The notes under the pieces: generated by a model | Told to the model about the DNA's origin: nothing | The model's database searches: none | Seen by the model: only the letters and a program-made list of their open reading frames with translations | Assembly (NCBI GenBank): GCA_043804925.1 | Contig: JAZDIP010000061.1 | Location: 1 to 42,945 of the forward strand | Source of the DNA: ChocPot-Mid sp043804925 | GTDB lineage: Bacteria; Bacteroidota; Ignavibacteria; Kapaibacteriales; UBA2268 | DNA length: 42,945 nt | Reading direction: 5' to 3' | Program-made: the position numbers and the translations under genes | Shown: positions 23,799 to 31,997 of the stretch, piece after piece | How the letters are laid out: each line of letters opens with the position of its first letter | Position numbering within the stretch: the stretch's first letter is position 1

Positions 23799-25151
23799 AT
23801 GAAAAAATACATTATCATATTATTATTTTTGATTGAAGTCAATATTTGTTTGCCGGCTAATGACACAACAAATTCGGTGTTAATCATCAATTCGGACAAA
23901 TTCATAGAACTTATTCAAAGCGATGATTTCGATATTGCATTTGAGTATTTTGATTCGACAATGAAAGCCGCCTTTCCGGTTGAGAAATTCAAATCAACAT
24001 GGAAAACCATAGAATCTCAAGTCGGTAAGTTAGAAAAAATTGTCAATAAAGAAACTTCTACATTCAATGATAAGAAAGTTGTCGTTTTTACCGGTAAATT
24101 CGAAAAGATGTATTTGGATATTCGAATAGTGTATGTCAGCGATAAAAAAATCGGTGGCTTTTTCTTTGCTCCAAACTATGATTATAGTGAATATAAAACT
24201 CCACCCTATGCAGATATTAATTCATTTGAAGAAGAACAGGTAACATTTGGAAAAAAAGGTTGGGAACTTAAAGGAATTTTAACAATTCCTAAGAAAACCG
24301 AGGAAAATAGGTCTGAGATATTTCCTGTGGTGATTCTGATTCATGGGATTGGTCCTCATGATATGGACGAAAGTATTGGACCAAATAAACCCTTTAAAGA
24401 CCTTGCCTGGGGTTTGGCTACAAAACGTATAGCAGTTTTCCGTTATAATAAAAGAACAATGGAGCATCCCGGGAAAATTATTGAACAGTTGCCTGCATTT
24501 ACGATAAACGAAGAAACAATCGAAGATGCCTTGGAAGCAGTTAAGACAATGGTAAAGATGACGGATATTGACCCTTTTAAAATACATTTACTTGGACATT
24601 CGCTCGGAGGTATGGCTATTCCAAGAATAGCCGATAATGACAGACTTATGGCAGGTTTTATTATAATGGCTGGAAATACCCGTTCTATTCAGGAACTTTT
24701 ATTGGAGCAAAGCAAATATTTATTTAAACTTGACGGGGAAATAAGTGAAGATGAAGAGGAAAAATTGGATAGTATAAAACAGCAAATCGAGAGAACCGAA
24801 AGCAAGGAATTAACTATAGATACACCAATAAATTTATTGCCTATCGGCATCCCGGCAACATATTGGCTTGATTTAAGGGATTATCAACCGGCTAAAAAAG
24901 CAAAAGAAATAAATTCACCAATGTTAATTCTTCAGGGTGAACGTGATTATCAGGTTACAACAAAAGATTTTGAAATTTGGAAACAGGAATTGAAAGACAA
25001 AGAAAATGTTCAATTTAAATTGTATCCCAAGTTGAATCATCTTTTCATGGAAGGTAAGGGAAAAAGTAAACCTGAAGAATATTCAAATATTAATCACATA
25101 CCTGAATATGTAATTGATGACATTGTGAAATTCATATTAAAAAAACATTAG
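23799..25151 (+). CDS. Secreted alpha/beta hydrolase with DUF3887-like N-terminus
   Basis: 450 residues with a signal peptide (~1-20). Residues ~30-125 form a small alpha+beta domain of the DUF3887 kind (F-D-S-T-M-K-A-A-F-P, then G-K-F-E). Residues ~150-450 are an alpha/beta hydrolase: oxyanion region V-V-I-L-I-H-G-I-G-P, nucleophile in G-H-S-L-G-G, acid Asp in G-E-R-D-Y-Q-V and His in L-N-H-L-F. The triad is complete, so an esterase or peptidase-like activity is expected; the substrate is unknown. It is last in the co-oriented run after ptsI. The 3' side meets an IS4 scar. Confidence 0.85.
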   Translation: MKKYIIILLFLIEVNICLPANDTTNSVLIINSDKFIELIQSDDFDIAFEYFDSTMKAAFPVEKFKSTWKTIESQVGKLEKIVNKETSTFNDKKVVVFTGKFEKMYLDIRIVYVSDKKIGGFFFAPNYDYSEYKTPPYADINSFEEEQVTFGKKGWELKGILTIPKKTEENRSEIFPVVILIHGIGPHDMDESIGPNKPFKDLAWGLATKRIAVFRYNKRTMEHPGKIIEQLPAFTINEETIEDALEAVKTMVKMTDIDPFKIHLLGHSLGGMAIPRIADNDRLMAGFIIMAGNTRSIQELLLEQSKYLFKLDGEISEDEEEKLDSIKQQIERTESKELTIDTPINLLPIGIPATYWLDLRDYQPAKKAKEINSPMLILQGERDYQVTTKDFEIWKQELKDKENVQFKLYPKLNHLFMEGKGKSKPEEYSNINHIPEYVIDDIVKFILKKH

Positions 25152-25589
25152 CTTTCTTGTATAATTACTCAAGTCTGACCGATGGATATATATATTTTTA
25201 TTCGTTAACACTTTTCAATTATCATCATAGCTGTCCAAAATAAATTTTAACAATCAAAGTAAAAGCACAAAATCAAGTATTTAGGACAATTTTTTTTGAT
25301 AATTTTAAATTTAAATCTACCTAAATTAGTTAAAATAGCTTTAATTGCTTGATTTCTTCCTCACTTTTTTCTTCAACCTTAAAAGGTGTATAAAGCCACA
25401 ATTGCAGGTCAATCTTTACTAATATATTTAATCGTAAGAATGCAACCAAATTCGATAAACAACAATTGTATAAAGCAATATTTTGGGTAATTTAAAATAA
25501 GTATAGTAATCATTGCTGTCCAAATCTGTATTTGAAACGCATAATGTTTTGATAAACAAGTGATTGAAAAAAGCTTAAAAAATATCTAC
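25152..25589. other. 438 nt gap carrying a transposon scar
   Basis: No intact gene. The right half is the IS4-type transposase remnant on the minus strand. The decamer GCTGTCCAAA stands at 25230-25239 and again at 25515-25524, the latter within the transposase. The first may mark the old element end, about 100 nt past the transposase stop. Confidence 0.6.
25330..25568 (-). pseudogene. IS4-family transposase C-terminal remnant
   Basis: On the minus strand the frame near 25540-25495 reads Q-I-Q-I-W-T-A-M-I-T-I-L-I-L-N-Y, the helix typical of IS4-type transposases. After a frameshift near 25480-25490 the reading continues as S-N-L-V-A-F-L-R-L-N-I-L-V, D-L-Q-L-W-L-Y-T-P-F and ends K-L-F-stop at 25330-25332, the usual C-terminus of the same family. 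The catalytic DDE part is missing upstream because the neighbouring Memo-like gene begins there. It is a dead fragment, evidence of an old insertion. Confidence 0.75.
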
Positions 25590-26828
25590 TCAATAAAAAG
25601 CTATACTTGCGAATGATACTGCAGAACGGGTCTCTACTTCATTCCATTGATTGTAATTTAGGAGTTTTCCTTTGTGCCGGTTTTTTTCGTTTTCGTTCTT
25701 TTGAGATTCCAACAGAGCATAGATAGGAGCCAAACCACAAATTTTTCTTTTGTCGTTATTTTCTGCGATTTTGTTGAATAAAGCTTCAGAATCACAATTT
25801 ATTATATGATTAATCAATTCCCCATCTTCAATTTTCAGTTGTGTCAAAGCAGGTTCAGCATCAAAATTATCCTGAAATTTTCTTCCTATATGTGCCATAT
25901 CTCCACTTGCGATGAACATGGGCTTTTTATTTCTTTTTAAAATGGATTCATTCAAAGAGGAAATAAAATTAAAAAATCCATTATCTTTATTAGGTTGCAG
26001 TTTTTTATAAAGGAAGGTTTCCATAGGACCTGTCAAAACAGGCAATATCGTAAAATCCTTGTCCTTAAATAAATACTGCAATAGTACTACCTGCAATTCT
26101 ATCGAATGCTCAAAACGATGTGCGATTTCATCAATCGTAATATTTTCCCGGAGACTATCTTTCAAATCCTGCAGAATTTCCTTATCGGTTTTTGCAATAC
26201 CTAAAGGTGTTTGGAAGTCTTTTTCGGACAACATGAACAAATCGGAATTTCCATAATGTGAAGTTCCAAAAATTACGAATAAATCTGCATCGGTATTCCT
26301 GATAGAGTGATAGGCAGGAGCATAGACTTCATGTGATATTTTTCCGATGCTGAAATCTATATGAGGTACAATAATAAAATTTGCATTCTGCCGAACCTCT
26401 TTTTTATTCACTGCAGATAGTATATTTTCCAGTTCAAGTTCCAATTCCGTTGTGTCGGGTGAATAGGACAATCCTTCACAAACTGCAGGCCTAATGGGGA
26501 TGGATTTATAATAATCCAATTGGTATTTGCTGAAATAAAAGTTTGGGCTTTCGAGAAAGCATCTATCATTTAATTCTTTTAATATTTCAATCAGTAATTG
26601 TGATTTCATATCTATCTTCAGATGAGCTTTAATGCTTTTAAGAAGTTCATTGAAGTTCAGGTTTCCGTCAATCAAATCGAGAACTTTTAAAAAAGCAGAC
26701 TGAATAGCCAATGGCTGAGGTGCATATCCGTATCTATCTATAAGAATAGCATAATCCCCATCATTTTCTTTTAAAAATTCAATGTCAATATCTTCTCTTA
26801 ATTTAGGTACAATGAAGTTAGTATCCAT
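25590..26828 (-). CDS. Memo-like protein (AmmeMemoRadiSam protein B family) with N-terminal winged-helix-like domain
   Basis: 412 residues, cytoplasmic. Residues ~150-412 match the Memo/extradiol-dioxygenase fold: I-V-P-H-I-D-F (His156), G-T-S-H-Y-G (His191), H-S-I-E-L-Q (His241) and S-G-D-M-A-H-I-G (Asp310, His313). The His residues suggest a metal site. Residues ~1-100 look like a PqqD-type or winged-helix domain, which is often paired with Memo proteins. The usual AMMECR1 and radical SAM partners are not in the window. The biochemical role of the family is unsettled. Two small genes precede it on the same strand and may share its transcript, though the nearest gap is 114 nt. Confidence 0.85.
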   Translation of the reverse strand: MDTNFIVPKLREDIDIEFLKENDGDYAILIDRYGYAPQPLAIQSAFLKVLDLIDGNLNFNELLKSIKAHLKIDMKSQLLIEILKELNDRCFLESPNFYFSKYQLDYYKSIPIRPAVCEGLSYSPDTTELELELENILSAVNKKEVRQNANFIIVPHIDFSIGKISHEVYAPAYHSIRNTDADLFVIFGTSHYGNSDLFMLSEKDFQTPLGIAKTDKEILQDLKDSLRENITIDEIAHRFEHSIELQVVLLQYLFKDKDFTILPVLTGPMETFLYKKLQPNKDNGFFNFISSLNESILKRNKKPMFIASGDMAHIGRKFQDNFDAEPALTQLKIEDGELINHIINCDSEALFNKIAENNDKRKICGLAPIYALLESQKNENEKNRHKGKLLNYNQWNEVETRSAVSFASIAFY

Positions 26829-26942
26829 GAATTTCCTTGCAACAAGTGTACGTATTACTATTAATTATCAAATATTTTCTTTTTTTTGCAGGTGATTTTT
26901 TTAAACTGACAGTATAGCTTTTTGTTTATTTTTTTATTAAAT

Positions 26943-27161
26943 TTAGTTGTTATTCATATTTGTGAATTTTTTCTCAACTTTGCTGAAATATAAATAGATT
27001 GCCAAAGCGGTTAATAACAATAATATAACCAATAAAAGAATTAATATATTTTTCAAAGATAAGTAAACAAAAAAGAAGATAATTGAGGCAACTACGTTAG
27101 TAACCAGAATAATGTATTTTCCAATTCTAAGGTTTTTTACTATTTTATTTTGCTCATCCAT
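26943..27161 (-). CDS. Small two-helix membrane protein
   Basis: 72 residues. A charged N-terminus (~1-13) is followed by two hydrophobic helices (~14-35 and ~38-60) and a Lys-rich tail with K-V-E-K-K. AGGAT precedes the ATG at a plausible distance. Unknown family. It lies between another small gene and the Memo-like gene on the same strand. Confidence 0.65.
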   Translation of the reverse strand: MDEQNKIVKNLRIGKYIILVTNVVASIIFFFVYLSLKNILILLLVILLLLTALAIYLYFSKVEKKFTNMNNN

Positions 27162-27195
27162 TGAAAAATCCTAATTATATTTTAACGATTAAAAA

Positions 27196-27399
27196 TTAAC
27201 CTGCGTGGCTATAAGTTTTGAGTAATATTCCCTCGGTTTCCTTTAAGATACCACAGAAAGCCGAATATCTGCTGTCTTTATCGAAACTATCCCTGCAATT
27301 ATTTTTCAATGCTTCAACAGCATCAATCACTTCTTGTAATGAAATTCCATCGAACAATCTTTCGAGGTCGGGTAATGACAAATTTTTATTTTGATACAT
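27196..27399 (-). CDS. Small acidic hypothetical protein
   Basis: 67 residues, soluble and helical (L-S-L-P-D-L-E-R-L-F, V-I-D-A-V-E-A-L-K). Two Cys are present but no metal motif. AAGGAT stands 4 nt before the ATG. First gene of the minus-strand series that leads to the Memo-like gene; 34 nt separate it from the membrane protein. Unknown family. Confidence 0.65.
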   Translation of the reverse strand: MYQNKNLSLPDLERLFDGISLQEVIDAVEALKNNCRDSFDKDSRYSAFCGILKETEGILLKTYSHAG

Positions 27400-27546
27400 A
27401 AAATCCTTTGCTTTTTTTTAAATAACTTTGTCAAAATAAGAAATTCATGGAATATTACCAATTATATTTTATCAAGAAACTGTTAACTTTTCCTGATTTA
27501 CTTTATACATTTTCCACAAATATTTCGGTTTATTCGTTTCTTTACT

Positions 27547-27554
27547 TAATTTTG
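27547..27554 (+). promoter_or_regulatory. Possible -7 box before the UDP-sugar dehydrogenase
   Basis: TAATTTTG fits TAnnTTTG and ends 32 nt before the ATG. The same ACTTAATTTTG string stands before guaB. A TTTCGG about 20 nt upstream could serve as a poor -33 element. Confidence 0.4.
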
Positions 27555-27586
27555 CAAGCTAAAGTATAAATTATTAAGAATTTATT

Positions 27587-28906
27587 ATGAATTATATGTT
27601 AAAGAAAATAAGAGACAAGAAAATCGTTGTAGGTGTCGTAGGCATGGGATATGTTGGATTGCCTTTGGCTCTTGAGTATGCTTTACATGGCATTAAAACC
27701 CTTGGATTTGAACTTGACAAAGCCAAAGTTAATATGCTGAATAAAGGGGAAAATTACAATCAGGATATAGATTCCAGGTTAATTACTAAGTGTCATAAAA
27801 ATAAAAATCTTAGTTCTACAGCAGATTTTTCCAGATTAAAAGAATGTGATGCAATTTTTATATGCGTACCAACTCCGTTTACAGTGAACAAAGACCCGGA
27901 TATTTCTTTTATTTTGAAAGCGGCAAAGGATATAAGTGATAACCTGAAAAAAGGACAGATTATAATCTTAAAAAGCACTACTTTTCCCGGTACCACCGAA
28001 AAATATGTTTTGCCGATTTTGGAAAAATCAGGATTAAAAGCTGGTAGGGATTTCTATCTTGCTTTTTCACCCGAAAGAATTGACCCGGGAAATAAAATAT
28101 GGAATACGAGGAATACTCCAATCGTTGTTGGTGGTATTAATGAAGAATCAACCACATTAGCCGTTGAATTAACTAAAATAGCTATTGAAAATGTTGTTCC
28201 TGTTAGCTCTCCTTCAATAGCAGAGATGGAAAAACTTCTTGAAAATATTTTTCGAAGTGTGAACATTGCACTTGTAAATGAACTTGCACAGCTTTGTGAC
28301 AGGATAGGTGTGAATATTTGGGAGGTAGTGGAAGCGGCTTCAACTAAACCATTTGGATTTATGCCCTTTTGGCCCGGTCCGGGAATTGGCGGACATTGTA
28401 TTTTGATTGACCCTTACTACCTTTCATGGATGGCAAGGGAATATGATTTTGAAACAAAATTTATAACCCTTGCGGCTGAAATCAATGAAGATATGCCTTT
28501 CTATGTTCGTTCCATGATAGTCAAGGAAATTGCTAGACAACCAATTACACTTATAAACGCAAGGATTTTATTGTTGGGTATGGCTTTTAAAAAGGATGTG
28601 GATGACCTGAGACATTCACCTGCTTTGAAAGTGATGGAACTTTTACTTCTCGACGGTATAAACAATGTTTCATATTATGACCCATATATTCCACAGATTA
28701 AAGTAAATGGGCAGGTTTTTAATTCAATAAAAAATTTATCGGCGAAAGTAATTAAGAAATTTGATATAATTGTAGTTACGACAGACCATACCGTATTTGA
28801 TTATAAGATGATAGCAAGAAATGCCAATTCGGTAATTGACACAAGAAATGCTTTCAAAAAAGAAAAGAACCTCGGGAATATTGTTCTGCTGGGCGATGGA
28901 AAATAA
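27587..28906 (+). CDS. wbpA: UDP-N-acetylglucosamine 6-dehydrogenase-like nucleotide-sugar dehydrogenase
   Basis: 439 residues (or 436 from a second ATG at 27596), cytoplasmic. It oxidises C6 of a UDP-sugar to the uronic acid with two NAD+. The Rossmann motif G-V-V-G-M-G-Y-V-G-L-P is at ~15-25. The catalytic Cys271 sits in G-P-G-I-G-G-H-C-I-L-I-D-P-Y-Y-L, and W-M-A-R-E-Y follows, which fits the WbpA type better than WecC. E-K-L-L-E-N supplies conserved structural residues. wecB follows across a short repeat, so the pair probably makes an N-acetyl-hexosaminuronic acid for surface polysaccharide. The exact sugar is uncertain. Confidence 0.85.
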   Translation: MNYMLKKIRDKKIVVGVVGMGYVGLPLALEYALHGIKTLGFELDKAKVNMLNKGENYNQDIDSRLITKCHKNKNLSSTADFSRLKECDAIFICVPTPFTVNKDPDISFILKAAKDISDNLKKGQIIILKSTTFPGTTEKYVLPILEKSGLKAGRDFYLAFSPERIDPGNKIWNTRNTPIVVGGINEESTTLAVELTKIAIENVVPVSSPSIAEMEKLLENIFRSVNIALVNELAQLCDRIGVNIWEVVEAASTKPFGFMPFWPGPGIGGHCILIDPYYLSWMAREYDFETKFITLAAEINEDMPFYVRSMIVKEIARQPITLINARILLLGMAFKKDVDDLRHSPALKVMELLLLDGINNVSYYDPYIPQIKVNGQVFNSIKNLSAKVIKKFDIIVVTTDHTVFDYKMIARNANSVIDTRNAFKKEKNLGNIVLLGDGK

Positions 28907-28930
28907 TTAACAATTAACAATTAACAATTA
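28905..28930. repeat. AATTAAC heptamer tandem repeat, three copies
   Basis: Three perfect units plus AATTA overlap the dehydrogenase stop and fill most of the gap to wecB. Same unit and orientation as the five-copy array at 13431. Confidence 0.9.
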
Positions 28931-28938
28931 AGAGATAT

Positions 28939-30048
28939 TTGAAAAAAAAGATTATTTCGGTTGTAGGTGCGAGGCCTAATTTTATGAAGGTGGCTCCTTT
29001 GGACAGGGCATTTAAAAAGTATGCCGGACAAATACAGCATTTGATTGTTCATACAGGACAGCACTATGATGTGAATATGTCCGATGCTTTTTTCCATGAT
29101 TTGGAAATGCCACAACCTGCATATTTCCTTGGTGTCGGTTCCGGTTCTCACGCTGAACAAACAGCTAATATCATGTTGGAGTTTGAAAAAGTTTGTATCG
29201 TTGTCCGTCCGGATTTGGTAATCGTTGTTGGCGATGTGAATTCTACTATTGCTTGTGCATTAACTGCCATAAAACTGGGTATCAGGGTAGCTCATGTGGA
29301 ATCCGGATTAAGAAGTGGTGACAGAACCATGCCTGAAGAAATAAACCGCATTACCACTGATTCAATTTGTGATTACTGCTTCGTAACAGAGCAAAGCGGT
29401 TTGGATAATCTACTCAAAGAAGGGCGAAATCCCGAGTCTGTCTTTTTCACAGGTAACACAATGATTGATTCACAATTTTATGCAAGTGAGAAAGCAAAGA
29501 AATCCAGAATAATGAATAAACTCAACCTTTGCGAAAAGGAATATATACTTATTACTTTACACAGACCAAGTAATGTTGATTCGGAAGAACAATTGCGAAG
29601 CATACTTGAAATATTTTCTGAGTTTTCTTCCATAAGAAAAATTGTATTTCCGGTTCATCCGCGAACAAGAAAAAATATTTCTAATTTCGGATTGGAATAT
29701 TTGGTTAAAGACAATTCAAATATTATGCTGACTGAGCCGCTTGGATATATTGATTTTTTAAATTTGATGATGAATTCCGACTTTGTGTTGACTGATTCAG
29801 GAGGTATTCAGGAAGAAACCACAGCTTTGGGAATTCCCTGTATCACAACAAGAACAACTACTGAAAGACCTGTAACAATTGATTTGGGTACGAACAGATT
29901 AATTTTACCAACACCTGAAAATATTAGGATTGCAATAGCTGAATTTATTGAAGGAAAAAGACCTAAACCAAGAGGTTCGATACCTTATTGGGATGGTAAA
30001 GCAGGGGAGAGAATTGTTGATAAAATAATTAATATTTTAGAGTTATAA
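28939..30048 (+). CDS. wecB: UDP-N-acetylglucosamine 2-epimerase (non-hydrolysing)
   Basis: 369 residues, normal for the family. It interconverts UDP-GlcNAc and UDP-ManNAc in the cytoplasm. The start is a TTG: the frame is closed at 28915 and no ATG or GTG precedes the conserved G-A-R-P-N-F-M-K. H-T-G-Q-H-Y-D, V-V-G-D-V-N-S-T, H-V-E-S-G-L-R-S-G-D-R, P-E-E-I-N-R and D-S-G-G-I-Q-E-E give the GT-B-like active site. It is paired with the dehydrogenase upstream. If that enzyme makes UDP-GlcNAcA, this one could instead act as a WbpI-type 2-epimerase on the uronic acid; the sequence alone does not decide. Confidence 0.88.
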   Translation: MKKKIISVVGARPNFMKVAPLDRAFKKYAGQIQHLIVHTGQHYDVNMSDAFFHDLEMPQPAYFLGVGSGSHAEQTANIMLEFEKVCIVVRPDLVIVVGDVNSTIACALTAIKLGIRVAHVESGLRSGDRTMPEEINRITTDSICDYCFVTEQSGLDNLLKEGRNPESVFFTGNTMIDSQFYASEKAKKSRIMNKLNLCEKEYILITLHRPSNVDSEEQLRSILEIFSEFSSIRKIVFPVHPRTRKNISNFGLEYLVKDNSNIMLTEPLGYIDFLNLMMNSDFVLTDSGGIQEETTALGIPCITTRTTTERPVTIDLGTNRLILPTPENIRIAIAEFIEGKRPKPRGSIPYWDGKAGERIVDKIINILEL

Positions 30049-30074
30049 AAAATCATTTCCTTAGCATATTATTA

Positions 30075-30617
30075 CTAATCAAGGTTATATTTAATCGAGA
30101 AAATTAAACATTCCGGATGAAAACCGCCAATATAAGTGGAACCATTTTCGAGTGGTTCATCAAAAGCATGTAATCTTGTAAAATCTATGAAATAACTGCC
30201 AAGTATCTGAAAAGCGATATTATTTGAAAATTTAAATTCTAAACCGGCACCAAGACTCCAGCTAAAAAATGGCAATGTGCAAGCCCCAATATGAATATTT
30301 GGCCGGATAAAATGTTCTTTATCTGTAAAAAATATTCGAATTTGATAAAATGGAGTTCCGTCTGAATATATTTTATTATTTGAATCTGAAAACCAATAAC
30401 GAATATATCCTAATTCAAATTCAAATAAACCTGATTCTTTAAGGGGGATATTAAAGGAAATCATGCAGTTCCCTCCAAGTGAATTATTATATTCATTATT
30501 TTTGGAGGATTCGAACTTTGACAGACCGCCACCTAAGTTTACACCAATACCTTCCCAGCTTGATGCAAACTGACAAGAAAAAATTATTATAGCTATAACT
30601 ACAAAGAATTTTTTCAT
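30075..30617 (-). CDS. Probable outer-membrane beta-barrel protein
   Basis: 180 residues with a signal peptide (MKKFFVVIAIIIFSCQFASS). The rest alternates aromatic and polar residues in strands with Gly turns (N-L-G-G-G-L, E-L-G-Y-I-R-Y-W-F, S-W-S-L-G-A-G-L-E-F-K-F), typical of a small barrel, probably about 8 strands. No specific family is recognised. It converges on wecB with 26 nt between the stops. Confidence 0.65.
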   Translation of the reverse strand: MKKFFVVIAIIIFSCQFASSWEGIGVNLGGGLSKFESSKNNEYNNSLGGNCMISFNIPLKESGLFEFELGYIRYWFSDSNNKIYSDGTPFYQIRIFFTDKEHFIRPNIHIGACTLPFFSWSLGAGLEFKFSNNIAFQILGSYFIDFTRLHAFDEPLENGSTYIGGFHPECLIFSIKYNLD

Positions 30618-30961
30618 ATTATCGAAATTTAAGTTTGTAACAAATATTTATCATATTAAGGAAATCATTAAATCACTAAATAAATTATTATAAACTAATA
30701 AAATTAGTTTAACATTACAATTTATTTTTTTAAGTATATAATAGTCTGAAACATAGCTTAAAATCCTCATAAAAAATCTGGCATCATTCAGAATTTAAAT
30801 TTAGTATAAAATTCACACAAAAAAATAACGGGAAAAGTGCCATAATCTAAATTTAGAAATATTATATATGAAAAAAAGTAATTATTACTAATGTTTGTTT
30901 TAATTCATTTAATTATATTTGTAAATAAGTATATTTATTTTAACGTGATATAAGTGTGTAT
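30618..30961. other. AT-rich divergent intergenic region
   Basis: 344 nt between two divergent genes. No gene or RNA is seen. An 11 nt ATCTAAATTTAG/ATTTAAATTTAG motif occurs near 30797 and 30846. A promoter candidate is listed separately. Confidence 0.6.
30914..30921 (+). promoter_or_regulatory. Possible promoter of the TPR gene
   Basis: TATATTTG fits TAnnTTTG, with TTTG at 30894-30897 sixteen nt upstream as a -33 box. The ATG is 40 nt downstream. This is the best-spaced pair in the window, although slightly short. Confidence 0.45.
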
Positions 30962-31831
30962 ATGAGCATAAAAAAGCAAAGGATGGATAAAAAATTTTGG
31001 ATTGGATTGTTATTTGTTTTTCTTTTAACGGGAAGCTATTTATTCTGTCAAAAGAATTTCAAAATGAATCCAAAGACCCAGGCAGAAATATACTTTAAAG
31101 ACGGAGAAAACTACTTCAAGAAAAAAAATTATGACAAAGCTCTTGAAGAATTCACAAAAGCACTTGGTGTTGAACCGAATTTTGCAGAGGCATACCTTAA
31201 CAGAGGTGTGGTATTAGCTGAAATGGGAGATTTTGAACAAGCTAAAAATGATTTTAACAAAGCTATAGAATTAAAACCACAATCAGCCGAAGCATTTAAT
31301 TTAAGAGGGACTGCTTATGTTGAACTCAAGGAGTTTCAAAAAGCAATTGAAGATTTTGATAAAGCGGTTTCTCTAAATAAACAATATGCTGATGCCTACT
31401 TTAACAGAGGTTTTTCTTTGTTCGAGTTGAAGCAATTAGATGAAGCTATTAAAGATTTCGATTTTGCAATAAAAATTAATCCGAAATTTACTGAGGCATA
31501 TAATCGAAGGGGTTTGGCTAAAGCTGATATAGGTGATTATAATCAAGCCATTAAAGACTTTAATAAATCAATAGAATTGAATCCAAAGCAAGCTAATGTT
31601 TTTAACAACCGTGCAAATGTAAAGATTAAGTTGAAAAAATATCAGGATGCGATTAAGGATTTCAACAAAGCCATCGAACTCAATCCGAAATTGGCTTCAG
31701 CGTATTACAATAGAGGTGTAGCAAAATTGAATTTGGATGACCCAAAATCGGCTTGTAAGGATTGGGAAGAAGCTGTTAGATTGGGATTGAAACAAGCTGA
31801 GGAATTAATGGGGAAGTATTGTGATAAATAA
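30962..31831 (+). CDS. TPR-repeat protein with N-terminal membrane anchor or signal
   Basis: 289 residues from the ATG at 30962. A GTG at 30956 adds two residues, and an ATG at 30983 is also possible. A hydrophobic stretch (I-G-L-L-F-V-F-L-L-T-G) near residues 14-28 is a signal or anchor, with a Cys (L-F-C) at its end that might be a lipobox, though not a good one. Seven 34-residue TPR units follow (W/Y/A at standard positions, each ending in A-I-E-L-N-P-K-like turns), filling nearly the whole chain. TPR solenoids bind other proteins; the partner is unknown. The downstream cobA-hemD gene is separated by a long repeat array. Confidence 0.85.
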   Translation: MSIKKQRMDKKFWIGLLFVFLLTGSYLFCQKNFKMNPKTQAEIYFKDGENYFKKKNYDKALEEFTKALGVEPNFAEAYLNRGVVLAEMGDFEQAKNDFNKAIELKPQSAEAFNLRGTAYVELKEFQKAIEDFDKAVSLNKQYADAYFNRGFSLFELKQLDEAIKDFDFAIKINPKFTEAYNRRGLAKADIGDYNQAIKDFNKSIELNPKQANVFNNRANVKIKLKKYQDAIKDFNKAIELNPKLASAYYNRGVAKLNLDDPKSACKDWEEAVRLGLKQAEELMGKYCDK

Positions 31832-31843
31832 ACTTTAGGAAAA

Positions 31844-31996
31844 GTGAAAAGTGAAAATGTGAAAATGTGAAAAGTGAAAAAGTGAAAAAGTGAAAAAGTG
31901 AAAAAGTGAAAAGTGAAAAAGTGAAAAAGTGAAAAAGTGAAAAGTGAAAAAGTGAAAACGTGAAAACGTGAAAACGTGAAAATGTGAAAAGTGAAT
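31844..31996. repeat. GTGAAAA(A/T/C) tandem array reaching the cobA-hemD start codon
   Basis: About 19 head-to-tail units of 7 or 8 bp (GTGAAAA, GTGAAAAA, GTGAAAAT, GTGAAAAC) plus a partial GTGAAT that touches the ATG at 31998. Three consecutive GTGAAAAC units lie near the end. There are no spacers, so it is not CRISPR. The minus-strand open frame through it (31705-32019) is a repeat echo. Confidence 0.9.
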
Positions 31997-31997
31997 A

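Noticed and set aside
31844..31996. CRISPR array
   Set aside because: Units are 7-8 bp with no spacers, and no cas gene is near.
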